Shown in pieces: positions 54,331 through 62,234 of a stretch of DNA of 64,000 nucleotides (its first letter is position 1; each line of letters opens with the position of its first letter). The notes beneath the pieces were generated by a model, which was not told the origin of the DNA, searched no databases, and saw only the letters and a list, made by a program, of their open reading frames with translations. The DNA is from Coriobacteriaceae bacterium (GTDB taxonomy: Bacteria; Actinomycetota; Coriobacteriia; Coriobacteriales; Coriobacteriaceae). The stretch covers positions 1,922,001 through 1,986,000 of the forward strand of contig CP107217.1 of the NCBI GenBank assembly GCA_025757745.1, read 5' to 3'. The translations under genes were made by a program, and so were the position numbers.

Positions 54331-55536
54331 ATGACCGCCCCCGACGAAAAGATACTCGCCACCCTCACCAAGCTGTTTGAGGAGGAGTTTGGCCCCATCG
54401 ACGAGCGCCAGGTGCTCTACGTGCACGCGCCCGGCCGTTCCGAGATCAGCGGCAACCACACCGACCACGAGGGTGGCCACGTTATCGCCGGCTCGCTCGA
54501 TGTCGCCGTTGACGGCATCGCCGTAGCAACCGACTCCAACAAGGTCCGCGTCGCCGACGAGGGCTACCCCACGTTTGAGATTACGCTCGACACGCTGGAT
54601 GTTCAGGAGTCCGAGAAGGGCACGTCCGCAAGCCTCGTGCGCGGTATGGCCCACGAGGTCGTAGCACTTGGTGTTGAGCCCAAGGGCTTCGACTTCGCCT
54701 TTACCTGCTCCGTTCCCTCGGGTGGCGGACTTTCGAGCTCCGCCGCCGTCGAGGCCGCGTACGGTCGTGCCATGGAAACCCTCTGGGGCGCACCCGCCAT
54801 CGAGCCCGTCGCGCTCGCCCAGATGAGCCAGCGCACCGAGAACAACTATTACGGCAAGCCCTGCGGTCTGATGGACCAGGCCGCTGTGTGCCTGGGCGGC
54901 CTTGCCTACATGGACTTTGAGGATCAAGCCCAGCCTAAGACCCAGAAGCTCGAACTCAACTTTGAGGATCACGGCTACGCGCTCGTGCTCGTTAAGGTCG
55001 GCGCCGATCACGTGGCCGCCACCGACGACTACGCCGCCGTTCCGCGCGAGATGCAGGACGTCGCCGCCGAGTTTGGCAAGGCACGCCTATGCGAGGTCGA
55101 CGTTGCCGACTTTGACGCCAAGCTCCCCGAGCTGCGCGCCAAGCTGGGCGACCGTGCCTGCCTGCGCGCCGTTCACTACTGGTACGAGAACGGCCTGGTC
55201 GATAAGCGCTGGGCCGCCCTGAACGCCGGCGACATCGACCAGTTCCTGGTCCTGACGCGCAAGTCCGGCGCCAGCTCTGCCATGTACCTGCAGAATGTCG
55301 TTGCCAAACTGGGCTCCGAGCAGCCCTCGATGTATGCCCTAGCACTGGCCGAGCATGTGCTTGACGGCCGCGGCGCCGTCCGCATCCACGGCGGCGGCTT
55401 TGGCGGCACCATCCAGGCCTTCGTGCCGCTCGACCTAGTCGACACCTTTATCACCAAGATGAACAGCTGGCTGGGCGAGGGCTCTGCCCGTCACTACGCC
55501 ATCTCTGACAAGGGGGCTTACGCGGCATGGCTGTAA
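54331..55536 (+). CDS. galK: Galactokinase
   Basis: 401 aa from the ATG at 54331 (AAGGAAAGGA five bases upstream). GHMP kinase with galactokinase signature APGRSEISGNHTDHEGG, ATP loop SVPSGGGLSSSAAVEAAYG, and GGGFGGTIQAFV near the C terminus. Phosphorylates galactose at C1, first step of the Leloir route. The usual GRVNLIGEHTDY is altered to GRSEISGNHTDHEG, seen in Gram-positive relatives. Overlaps galT by 10 bp. Confidence 0.93.
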   Translation: MTAPDEKILATLTKLFEEEFGPIDERQVLYVHAPGRSEISGNHTDHEGGHVIAGSLDVAVDGIAVATDSNKVRVADEGYPTFEITLDTLDVQESEKGTSASLVRGMAHEVVALGVEPKGFDFAFTCSVPSGGGLSSSAAVEAAYGRAMETLWGAPAIEPVALAQMSQRTENNYYGKPCGLMDQAAVCLGGLAYMDFEDQAQPKTQKLELNFEDHGYALVLVKVGADHVAATDDYAAVPREMQDVAAEFGKARLCEVDVADFDAKLPELRAKLGDRACLRAVHYWYENGLVDKRWAALNAGDIDQFLVLTRKSGASSAMYLQNVVAKLGSEQPSMYALALAEHVLDGRGAVRIHGGGFGGTIQAFVPLDLVDTFITKMNSWLGEGSARHYAISDKGAYAAWL

Positions 55537-57155
55537 TGACCGACGTGTGCGAGGCCACGCAAGGCCTGATTGAGTATGCCATTCATCGATCCATGATCGG
55601 TCAGGACGATCGCATCTGGGCATACAACACCATTCTGGAGTGCATCGGTGCTACGGGCCCGGCGCTCGACATGGCCTGGGCGCTCCAGGTCGAGAAACTC
55701 TCGCTCTTGCACCCCGATACCCTGCCCGACTTTGACCTGGAGGGCACGCTCGCCGCGCTTTCCGAGGCCGCCGTTGCCAACGGTGCTGCCGAGGACACGG
55801 TGTCGGGCCGCGACCGCATCGCCATGCGCATCATGGGCGCGCTCATGCCGAGGCCTTCGGTTGTAAACGAGGAGTTCAACGGCCGCATGGGCGTCAACGA
55901 GCCCCGCGCCGCGACCGACTGGTTCTACGGTCTGTGCTGCGACGCCGGTTACGTGCGCCGCGCCGCCATCGCGCGCAACATCAAATGGCGCACCCCCACC
56001 AACTGGGGCGACCTGGAGATCACCATCAACCTGTCGAAGCCCGAGAAGGACCCGCGCGACATTGCCGCAGCCGGCGCCGCAAAGAACACGGGTGAGAAGT
56101 ATCCCGCCTGCCAGCTGTGCATCGAGAACGAGGGCTATCCCGGACGCTCCGCCGCAGCCGACGGCGGCGCTCACCCCGCTCGCCAGAACCTGCGCGTTAT
56201 CCCCATCCAGCTCGACGGCGAGCGCTGGGGCCTCCAGTACAGCCCGTACGCGTACTTTAACGAGCACTGCATTGCTATGAGCTCCGAGCATCGCCCGATG
56301 CACGTCGACCGCAAGGGGCTGACCTGCCTGCTCGATTTTGTGGACCTGTTCCCGCACTACTTTATTGGCTCCAACGCCGACCTGCCCATCGTGGGCGGCT
56401 CGATTCTGTCGCACGACCACTTCCAGGGCGGCGCGCACGAGTTCCCCATGATGCATGCCGCCGAGGTCTCGCAGTTTAGCGTGCCCGGCTTTGACCAGGT
56501 CAGCGGCACCGTATTGCAGTGGCCGCTTTCGGTGCTGCGACTGCGCTCGCACGACCGCGCCCAGCTGCTCGACGCCGCCGAGAAGATTATCCTCGCTTGG
56601 CGCGAGTGGACCGATGAGTCGGTTGGCGTCGTCGCGCGCACAGCCGACGGCGTTGCGCATAACACCGTGACGCCCGTCATCCGCCGCGTCGACTCCCGCG
56701 GCAATGCTGGCGGCGAGATCTACGAGGCCTACCTGGCGCTTCGCTGCAACATCACGACCGACGAGCATCCGCTGGGTGTTTTCCACCCGCATGCCGAGTA
56801 TCACCATATTAAAAAGGAAAACATCGGCCTGATCGAGGTCATGGGCCTGGCTATTCTTCCGCCGCGCCTGGTTCCCGAGCTCGGCGCTGTCCGCGAGCAT
56901 CTGCTGGCAGCCAAGGCCGATGCCAGCTACGACCTTGCCGGTGCGCTCGAGGGCGATGATCTATGCCGCAGCCACGCCGCATGGGCCGAGGATGTCTATG
57001 CCCGCCGCGCCGACGAACTTACGGCCGACAACGCCATCGATATCCTGCACGAGGAGGTCGGCGTGGTATTTGGCCACGTGCTCGACAACGCCGGCGTCTT
57101 TAAGTGGGACGAAGCTGGCCGCGCCGCCCAACAGCGCTTTATCGACTCACTGTAA
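55527..57155 (+). CDS. galT: UDP-glucose--hexose-1-phosphate uridylyltransferase, type 2
   Basis: 542 aa, the size of the long type-2 GalT of Firmicutes and Actinobacteria (the E. coli type is ~350). Transfers UMP between UDP-glucose and galactose 1-phosphate. The active site is SHDHFQGGAHEFP, with the histidine nucleophile in the HDHFQ block; FNEHCIAMSSEHRPM supplies metal/substrate contacts. Coupled to galK. No galE epimerase is in the window. A strong terminator follows. Confidence 0.93.
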   Translation: MAVMTDVCEATQGLIEYAIHRSMIGQDDRIWAYNTILECIGATGPALDMAWALQVEKLSLLHPDTLPDFDLEGTLAALSEAAVANGAAEDTVSGRDRIAMRIMGALMPRPSVVNEEFNGRMGVNEPRAATDWFYGLCCDAGYVRRAAIARNIKWRTPTNWGDLEITINLSKPEKDPRDIAAAGAAKNTGEKYPACQLCIENEGYPGRSAAADGGAHPARQNLRVIPIQLDGERWGLQYSPYAYFNEHCIAMSSEHRPMHVDRKGLTCLLDFVDLFPHYFIGSNADLPIVGGSILSHDHFQGGAHEFPMMHAAEVSQFSVPGFDQVSGTVLQWPLSVLRLRSHDRAQLLDAAEKIILAWREWTDESVGVVARTADGVAHNTVTPVIRRVDSRGNAGGEIYEAYLALRCNITTDEHPLGVFHPHAEYHHIKKENIGLIEVMGLAILPPRLVPELGAVREHLLAAKADASYDLAGALEGDDLCRSHAAWAEDVYARRADELTADNAIDILHEEVGVVFGHVLDNAGVFKWDEAGRAAQQRFIDSL

Positions 57156-57201
57156 TGATCCCTTGGGGACGGAGGAAAACGGATCATTTCGTCTTCAAGA
57201 C

Positions 57202-57242
57202 AACTGCGCCCGCCGGCAACATCGCCGGCGGGCGCAGTTTTT
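57202..57242 (+). terminator. Terminator of galK-galT
   Basis: AACTGCGCCCGCCGGC pairs with GCCGGCGGGCGCAGTT, followed by TTTTGAG. Confidence 0.92.
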
Positions 57243-57246
57243 GAGT

Positions 57247-57317
57247 GTAGTCATTGGGGTCATTCTTAAGGGGCGTTCTTAAACGACTAGTCATTAAAGA
57301 GCGTCCCCAATGACTAC
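57247..57317. repeat. T-family palindrome, copy 2
   Basis: GTAGTCATTGGGG pairs with CCCCAATGACTAC (57305-57317); the centre contains GACTAGTC as in copy 1. Confidence 0.7.
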
Positions 57318-57359
57318 TTGCGACCAAGGCAACGCCGGTGTCTTGGCAACGACAGACAC
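57318..57359 (-). repeat. Q-family element, copy 3, distal fragment
   Basis: The minus strand reads GTGTCTGTCGTTGCC then CCGGCGTTGCCTTGGTC, aligning with GTCCGTCC and GGCGTTGTCTTGCTC after the stem of copy 2. Separated from the rest of copy 3 by the IS1111-type element. Confidence 0.6.
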
Positions 57360-57483
57360 TATGACCCAATCCGAGGGCACTAAATAGATAGGAGCCCCCG
57401 CTCGTGACCGCGGGTCGGGGCTGCGACAATGATGTTGAAGTGCCATAGGCGCAGCCGCGCCGCAACGAGGTTGGGAGGCTCCC

Positions 57484-58605
57484 ATGCCAAAGTATTCTAC
57501 CGCGTTCGGGATGGACGTCCACCTGAGGTCGACCACCGTCTGCGCCCTCGACGCGGACACCGGCGAGGCCGTGACGAGGAGATTCCCCGGCAACCCCTGG
57601 GGCGAGATCGCCGCCTGGATGGACGGGTTTCCCGGCCCGTCGCTCGCCGCCTACGAGAGCGGCTACCTCGGCTTCGCCCCGCAAAGGGAGCTCGCCGGGC
57701 TCGGCGTCGAGTGTGTCGTCGCCGCGGTCTCGAAGATCCCCAGGTCGGCCGCCGACTCGGCCTCCAAGAACGACAGGAACGACGCCGCCAGGATGGCCAA
57801 GGCGATACTCGCCCACGACATCTCCCCGGTGTGGGTCCCCTCCCCCGAGGTCGAGGGCATCAGGGACCTCGCCGGCGCCTACGACGGGGCGACCGCGCGC
57901 CTGGCGACCGCCAAGCAGCGGCTGCTCGCCTTCCTCGCAAAGCGAGGGTTCGCCTACGGCGGCACCACGCCCGCCGGCAACCCGAGGAAGTACTGGACCT
58001 ACGACTTCCTGAGGTGGCTCGACAAGGTCAGGCCGGAGGACGATGGCGGGATCCGGACGCTCGCCGCCCTGAGGAACGAGGTCGAGGCCGCGGCGGAGGC
58101 CCGGGCGGACCTGCTCTCCGAGTACAGGGCGGCCGTGGATGCCAGCCCGATCGCCGCGGAGGTGGCCGCCCTCCAGTCGATCAAGGGCTGCGCCTTCGCG
58201 CTGGCCGCAGCCTTCTCGGCCGAGGTCGGTGACTTCACGAGGTTCCGTTCCGGAAGGCAGGTCACGGCCTACTTCGGCCTCGCGCCGAGCCAGAGGTCGA
58301 GCGGCGAGTCCGTGCGGCTCGGAGGCATCAGCGGTGCGGGCAACGCGCTCGTGAGGAAGCTGGCCGTCGAGGGCTCATGGTGCTACGCCGCGGCGCGGCA
58401 CCAGCCGAAGCTCATGCCGAGGGACACGGGCGTGCCCCTCGAGATAAGGATGCACGGGAGGAAGGGGTCCGAGCGGCTCCTGCGGCGGCGCGAGGAGATG
58501 CTCGCCCGCGGCATGCCCCAGGCGAAGGCCAACGCGGCCACCGCGGCCGAGCTCGTGAGGTGGCTCTGGGCCCTCGGCATGATGTGCCGGGAGGGCGCGG
58601 AATAG
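57484..58605 (+). CDS. IS110-family transposase (IS1111 group)
   Basis: 373 aa, RBS GGGAGG before ATG. DEDD domain: Asp in FGMDVHLRSTTVCAL, Glu in AAYESGYLGF, Asp residues in SKNDRNDAARMAKA. C-terminal IS116/IS110 domain: LQSIKGCAFALAAAF, TAYFGLAPSQRSSGESVRLG with candidate Ser nucleophile, then NALVRKLAVEGSW. Full length, no frameshift, so possibly active. Only distantly related to the other IS110 protein in the window and without its extra helix-turn-helix. Confidence 0.93.
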   Translation: MPKYSTAFGMDVHLRSTTVCALDADTGEAVTRRFPGNPWGEIAAWMDGFPGPSLAAYESGYLGFAPQRELAGLGVECVVAAVSKIPRSAADSASKNDRNDAARMAKAILAHDISPVWVPSPEVEGIRDLAGAYDGATARLATAKQRLLAFLAKRGFAYGGTTPAGNPRKYWTYDFLRWLDKVRPEDDGGIRTLAALRNEVEAAAEARADLLSEYRAAVDASPIAAEVAALQSIKGCAFALAAAFSAEVGDFTRFRSGRQVTAYFGLAPSQRSSGESVRLGGISGAGNALVRKLAVEGSWCYAAARHQPKLMPRDTGVPLEIRMHGRKGSERLLRRREEMLARGMPQAKANAATAAELVRWLWALGMMCREGAE

Positions 58606-58635
58606 ACATAGCCCCCGTCCCGGCGAGCCGGGCGG

Positions 58636-58717
58636 CCTTCGGGGACACCCCCTATTTCGCTGTGCGCGCGGAGCCCTCCGCATACGCCCCGACAGACTTG
58701 GGGAACCCCGCCGAAGG
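58636..58717 (+). ncRNA. Predicted target-binding loop of the IS1111-type bridge RNA
   Basis: The outer stem CCTTCGG (58636-58642) pairs with CCGAAGG (58711-58717), and an inner hairpin GCGGA/TCCGC sits between. The left side TTTCGCTGTG (58655-58664) equals the rebuilt target TTTTCGCTGTG; the right side CGACAGAC (58690-58697) is complementary to GTCTGTCG on the other side of the junction. The donor loop was not resolved. Folded by eye. Confidence 0.65.
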
Positions 58718-58814
58718 AATGGAGTGCGGGCCGACAGAACGGTATCCGCGGATATGAGACTGAGCCGAAGGCGTCGATGACATGCCGGGGGCGGACCGGG
58801 ACGGGTTAACGGCA

Positions 58815-58850
58815 GGCCCCGCCGACCGATTGCAAGCGGTCGGCGGGGCC
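58815..58850 (+). terminator. Strong hairpin near the IS right end
   Basis: GGCCCCGCCGACCG pairs perfectly with CGGTCGGCGGGGCC across eight bases. It could end the IS transcript or shield it from outside transcription; it is followed by ATTGTGGC, not a U-run. Confidence 0.6.
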
Positions 58851-58881
58851 ATTGTGGCTCTTGACAGTGGATTGGGTCATA

Positions 58882-59028
58882 TGAGCGAAAACCCGCCAGA
58901 GCGAGCAAGGTGCCTTGAAACGAGGCGGCATTGACCTTCTGGTCATGCCGCCGAAGTTGAAAGGCAGATTGCCGCTCTGGCGGGTTTGCAGCGTCGCGCC
59001 GTTACGCGGTTTGGTAAAACCGCGTAAC
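58882..59028 (-). repeat. Q-family element, copy 3, after lacC
   Basis: Minus strand: hairpin 59028-59001 directly after the lacC stop, CGCGACGCTGC, outer stem AAACCCGCCAGAGCG/CGCTCTGGCGGGTTT (58889-58903/58973-58987), CAATCTGCCTTTCAACTTC, inner stem GGCGGCAT/ATGCCGCC around GACCAGAAGGTC, TCGTTTCAAGGCACCTTGC, then TCGCT and the IS junction. Linkers match copy 2; stems differ but pair. Confidence 0.85.
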
Positions 59029-59029
59029 C

Positions 59030-59965
59030 CTACAGTTCAGTCACGACAACGCTGTTGTAGATCTCGTCCCAGCGGTCCATGACCAGGTGGCCAGTCTTGG
59101 GATCCATGGCGTTGAGCTTGCCGCAGGTATTGGCGGTCTTGAGCACCGTGATGTCGTCGGCACCAGCAGCAATGGCATGCGCAAAGCCGGCGATGGTCGA
59201 GTCGCCGGAACCCGTCGCGTTCACTGCCGCAATCGCGGGCGTCTTGGCGCGGAACGCGCGACCCTCATGGAAGCCCACCGAGCCGGCAGTGCCCATCGAA
59301 ACGACAACCCAAGGGATACCGGCAAAGCGGCCATCGGCGGCAAGCGCCTCACGCAAGGCATCGATATCATCGGTCGTAAAGGACGTACCTAGCAGGCCAT
59401 TAATCTCGGTCAGGTTGGGCTTTACGAGCTCAGGCTTAGCGTCGGACTCCAGCGCGGCCTCCAGCGATGCACCCGAGGTGTCGAGCAGCACCTTAGCGCC
59501 CGCCTCCTCGGCGATCTTGACGAGCTCGGCATAGTAGCCGGCATCGACGCCACGCGGCAGCGAGCCCGAAAGCGTCACAACGTCCGCCTTCGCTGCAAGC
59601 TCGGCGAACTTGGCCGTAAAGGCCTCGAGCTCGGCCGGGGCGATCTGCGGGCCGCTCTCCAGCAGCTCGGTCTGATTACCCTCGTGCAGAATATTCAGGC
59701 AAATGCGCGTCTCACCGGCGATGGGCACAAAGTCATTCTTGACGCCATCGGCATCCATGAGCTCGGCCATATAGGCACCCATGTGGCCGCCAAGCAGGCC
59801 GGTCGCGAGCACGTCGTCACCCAGCTGCAGCAGCACACGGCTCACGTTGAGGCCCTTGCCACCAGCGGTCTTTTCGGGCATCACGCGGTTAACATCGTCG
59901 ATGATCAGCTTGTCGAGCTGATAGCGCGTATCAATCGACGGGTTCATGGTAACGGTCAGAATCAT
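59030..59965 (-). CDS. lacC: Tagatose-6-phosphate kinase / 1-phosphofructokinase (PfkB family)
   Basis: 311 aa from the ATG at 59965 (AGGAG six bases upstream). PfkB-type ribokinase fold: NPSIDTRYQ, GGKGLNVSRVLLQLG, KPNLTEINGLLG, and ATP/catalytic motif NATGSGDSTIAGF. By sequence alone 1-phosphofructokinase is equally possible; position after lacA and lacB makes tagatose 6-phosphate the likelier substrate. Ends at the Q element. Confidence 0.85.
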   Translation of the reverse strand: MILTVTMNPSIDTRYQLDKLIIDDVNRVMPEKTAGGKGLNVSRVLLQLGDDVLATGLLGGHMGAYMAELMDADGVKNDFVPIAGETRICLNILHEGNQTELLESGPQIAPAELEAFTAKFAELAAKADVVTLSGSLPRGVDAGYYAELVKIAEEAGAKVLLDTSGASLEAALESDAKPELVKPNLTEINGLLGTSFTTDDIDALREALAADGRFAGIPWVVVSMGTAGSVGFHEGRAFRAKTPAIAAVNATGSGDSTIAGFAHAIAAGADDITVLKTANTCGKLNAMDPKTGHLVMDRWDEIYNSVVVTEL

Positions 59966-60162
59966 GTTGGACTCCTGTTTAGAAAACCGGCCCGCGCCCC
60001 TCACAGAAACGCGAGCCGTCAATTAAAAAGCTGCAGAATGCCGGGTACCGCCAAAACGACGCACACGAGCTCAGCAAGCAAAAGTTTTATCAGAGTAGCT
60101 CGCACGCCAGATGGCTTCGCAGCGTCGACTGGTCTGGCGTTCGGTAGAACGCCGGAACCTCC

Positions 60163-60687
60163 TTAGTCGTGGTATTCGCCGCGGTCCCACTTCTCCAGGA
60201 ACTCGTCAAAGAAGTGCGGGTCGGCCTGAGCCTCGGCGTCGGCCTTATTGCAGGCATCGATCTTGGCGATCAAGGCATCGTGCTCGGGAGTCTTGTCGTA
60301 GGGCTCCTCCAGGAAGGCAAGCATGATGTCGGCCATCAGGAACTCGCCGGTGATCTTGCCGCCAAAGCCCACGATGTTGGCGTTGAGCTCGCGACGGGCA
60401 TACAGGGCAGAGGTCATGTCGCGAACCAGGGCGCAGCGGGCGCCGGGAACCTTGTTGACGGCGTTGGTGATGCCGATGCCGGTGCCGCACAGGGCCACGC
60501 CAAAGTCAGCCTTGCCGCTGGCAACAGCCTCGCCCACGGCCTTGCCGTAGATGGGGTAGTGCGTACGGGTGTGGCTGTAGGTGCCGCAGTCGAGCACCTT
60601 GTAGCCAGCCTGCTCCAGGCGGTCGGCCAGATAGATCTTCTCGTCCGTAACGATATGGTCGCAACCGATTGCGATGGTCTTCTTCAT
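60163..60687 (-). CDS. lacB: Galactose-6-phosphate isomerase subunit LacB
   Basis: 174 aa, matching LacB (~171) more than RpiB (~150). RpiB/LacAB fold: IAIGCDHIVTDEKIYLADRL, FGVALCGTGIGITNAVNKV with the anion loop, RDMTSALYARRELNANI. With LacA it forms the heteromeric isomerase converting galactose 6-phosphate to tagatose 6-phosphate. RBS AAAGGA. 63 bp after lacA; 197 bp before lacC. Confidence 0.88.
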   Translation of the reverse strand: MKKTIAIGCDHIVTDEKIYLADRLEQAGYKVLDCGTYSHTRTHYPIYGKAVGEAVASGKADFGVALCGTGIGITNAVNKVPGARCALVRDMTSALYARRELNANIVGFGGKITGEFLMADIMLAFLEEPYDKTPEHDALIAKIDACNKADAEAQADPHFFDEFLEKWDRGEYHD

Positions 60688-60750
60688 CAGAACGTCCTTT
60701 CGTCTGAATTCACAAGTTGAGGTAGAAGTTCGAGTTCTCGGTGGCTCTCG

Positions 60751-61179
60751 TTAGGCCATCTTGTTGAGCATGTCGACACGGATCTGGTGACGGCCGCCAG
60801 CATACTGGGCGCGCAGGAACTCGCGGGCGATCTTCTTTGCGACCTCGGTGCCCACAACGCCCGGGCCCATGGTGACCATGCGCGAGCCGTTGTGCTCGCG
60901 GGTCATGTAAGCGGAACGCTCGTCGGAAATGTTGGCGACGACCATGCCCTTGATCTTGACGGCGGCCATATAGGAGCCGACACCGTACTTATCGAATGCG
61001 AAGCCCTGGGAATCCTTGTGCTCCAGCAGGTCCTTGGCAACGGCGGTCGCGGAATCGACAAAGTCCGCGGCAGGGGTCTCGGAATAGTCGACGACCTCGT
61101 GACCGTCGGCGATGAGCATCTCCTTGATGGACTCCTTCATCGACATACCGTCGGCATCGGAAGCGATTACAACTCTCAT
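60751..61179 (-). CDS. lacA: Galactose-6-phosphate isomerase subunit LacA
   Basis: 142 aa, the length of LacA. RVVIASDADGMSMKESIKEM at the N terminus, GFAFDKYGVGSYMAAVKIKG (CGxG of RpiB replaced, as in LacA) and ANISDERSAYMTREHNGSR. RBS AAGGAGG. First gene of lacA-lacB-lacC. The inducible input (a galactose PTS) is not in the window. Confidence 0.88.
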   Translation of the reverse strand: MRVVIASDADGMSMKESIKEMLIADGHEVVDYSETPAADFVDSATAVAKDLLEHKDSQGFAFDKYGVGSYMAAVKIKGMVVANISDERSAYMTREHNGSRMVTMGPGVVGTEVAKKIAREFLRAQYAGGRHQIRVDMLNKMA

Positions 61180-61275
61180 GACATCCTCCTTGAGAGATAC
61201 GCAGGTGCGTAGTTTCTGTTTGGAAGTGTTGAATCGCGTTCAGGTCCGGGCATCTGAATGTGCGGTTCTTCACTG

Positions 61276-61350
61276 TTCATGTTTATTTGAACACATTCGA
61301 ACAGTAACTGCAACAACTATTTGTTTATCTTTGTTCTTTTTTGAACAAAT
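61276..61350. promoter_or_regulatory. Palindromic operators upstream of lacA
   Basis: TTTGTTC and GAACAAA pair across six bases (61330-61350), and TTGAACACATTCGAACAG (about 61288) repeats the GAAC half-site. Probably DeoR/LacR-type or LacI-type control of lacABC. Confidence 0.5.
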
Positions 61351-61413
61351 ATCGTTCACGGATGATTGCTGACCGTTTGAGCCGGGCGCGGACGTAGCGA
61401 CCATGTGTTCAAC

Positions 61414-62165
61414 AAATCAGAACCACCCTTAAAAAGGGTGGTTTGCTCTTAGGGTATAACCCACGGGCCCCGGGCTCGCGTCTAAAGGCGCGGGCCCGGA
61501 CTTCGTCCAGGCCTAGTGCATCTTGACCCGTGGCGCGCCGGTCGAACCGGCGGGATCACCCCCTCTTGAAGGGGTCCTCGTACTCCTTCACGCTCAGCTT
61601 GTCCAGCGCGATGTCGTGGGACTCCTGCTCCCTGATGTACTTGGCGATCGTCGCCTCGTTCAGGCCGACGGTGGACACGTAGTAGCCCTCCGCCCAGAAC
61701 TTCCTGTTGCCGAACTTGTACTTGAGGTTGGCGTGCCTGTCGAATATCATCAGCGAGCTCTTCCCCCTTCAGGTAGCCCATGACGCTCGCGACGCTGTAC
61801 TTCGGCGGGATCGCCAGCAGCACGTGCACGTGGTCGGGCATCAGGTGCCCCTCGATTATCTCGATCCCCTTGTACTCGCACAGCTTCCTGAGGATCTCCC
61901 CTATGTCGCTCCTGATTTGGTTGTAGATCACTTTGCGCCTATACTTCGGCGTGAACACGATGTGGTACTTGCACATCCACTTCGTGTGGGAAAGGCTGTA
62001 GGCCTTCTGGGCCATGGCGACCACCCCTTCGACTCGAATTCTTGACGGCCTGAACAATCGTCAATATCGGTCGGAGGGGTGGCTTTGTAAAGCCGTTTGT
62101 CTCCACCCGCGTAGCGGGTGGTTCAAAGCTGGCCGCTGCGCGGCCAGCAGACTAAAGTCTTGAAC
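61414..62165 (-). mobile_element. IS200-type element, copy 1
   Basis: The tnpA gene is flanked by hairpins: ACCACCCTT/AAGGGTGGT at the 3' end (61422) and CCACCCGC/GCGGGTGG at the 5' end (62103), plus GCTGGCCGC/GCGGCCAGC (62130). No IS605 tnpB accompanies it. The 61414-61755 part is repeated at 63647-64000 with one base substitution and one base less in a G-run. The outer limits are approximate. Confidence 0.75.
61556..62015 (-). pseudogene. tnpA: IS200-type transposase TnpA, frameshifted copy
   Basis: The N-terminal part (from ATG 62015): KWMCKYHIVFTPKYRRKV and the HUH motif MPDHVHVLLAIP. After VMGYLKG the frame breaks at a run of five G (minus strand, near 61762-61766), and the rest continues one frame over: SSLMIFDRHANLKYKFGNRK, then the tyrosine helix GYYVSTVGLNEATIAKYIRE. 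The second copy has only four G here and stays in frame. Inactive unless ribosomes slip at the run; related elements are Y1 transposases moving single-stranded DNA. Confidence 0.85.
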
Positions 62166-62202
62166 AAAAGGGCGGCCGAGAACGTGTCTCGGCCGCCCTT
62201 CG
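62165..62202 (-). terminator. Terminator of the membrane protein gene
   Basis: On the minus strand AAGGGCGGCCGAG pairs with CTCGGCCGCCCTT, followed by TTGTTC. Confidence 0.85.
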
Positions 62203-62234
62203 GCGGTATTCCCCGGTATATACAGCTGTTTTAG

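Larger units (their letters stand above)
57360..58881 (+). mobile_element. IS1111-type (IS110 family) element inserted in Q-element copy 3
   Basis: Subterminal inverted repeats TATGACCCAATCC (57360-57372) and its complement (58869-58881) mark the ends. One transposase gene, a short left end and a 260-bp non-coding right end. IRs plus a long right non-coding end are typical of the IS1111 group, where the bridge RNA comes from the right end. Removing it joins TTTTCGCT with GTGTCTGTCG, rebuilding the Q sequence. Confidence 0.85.
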
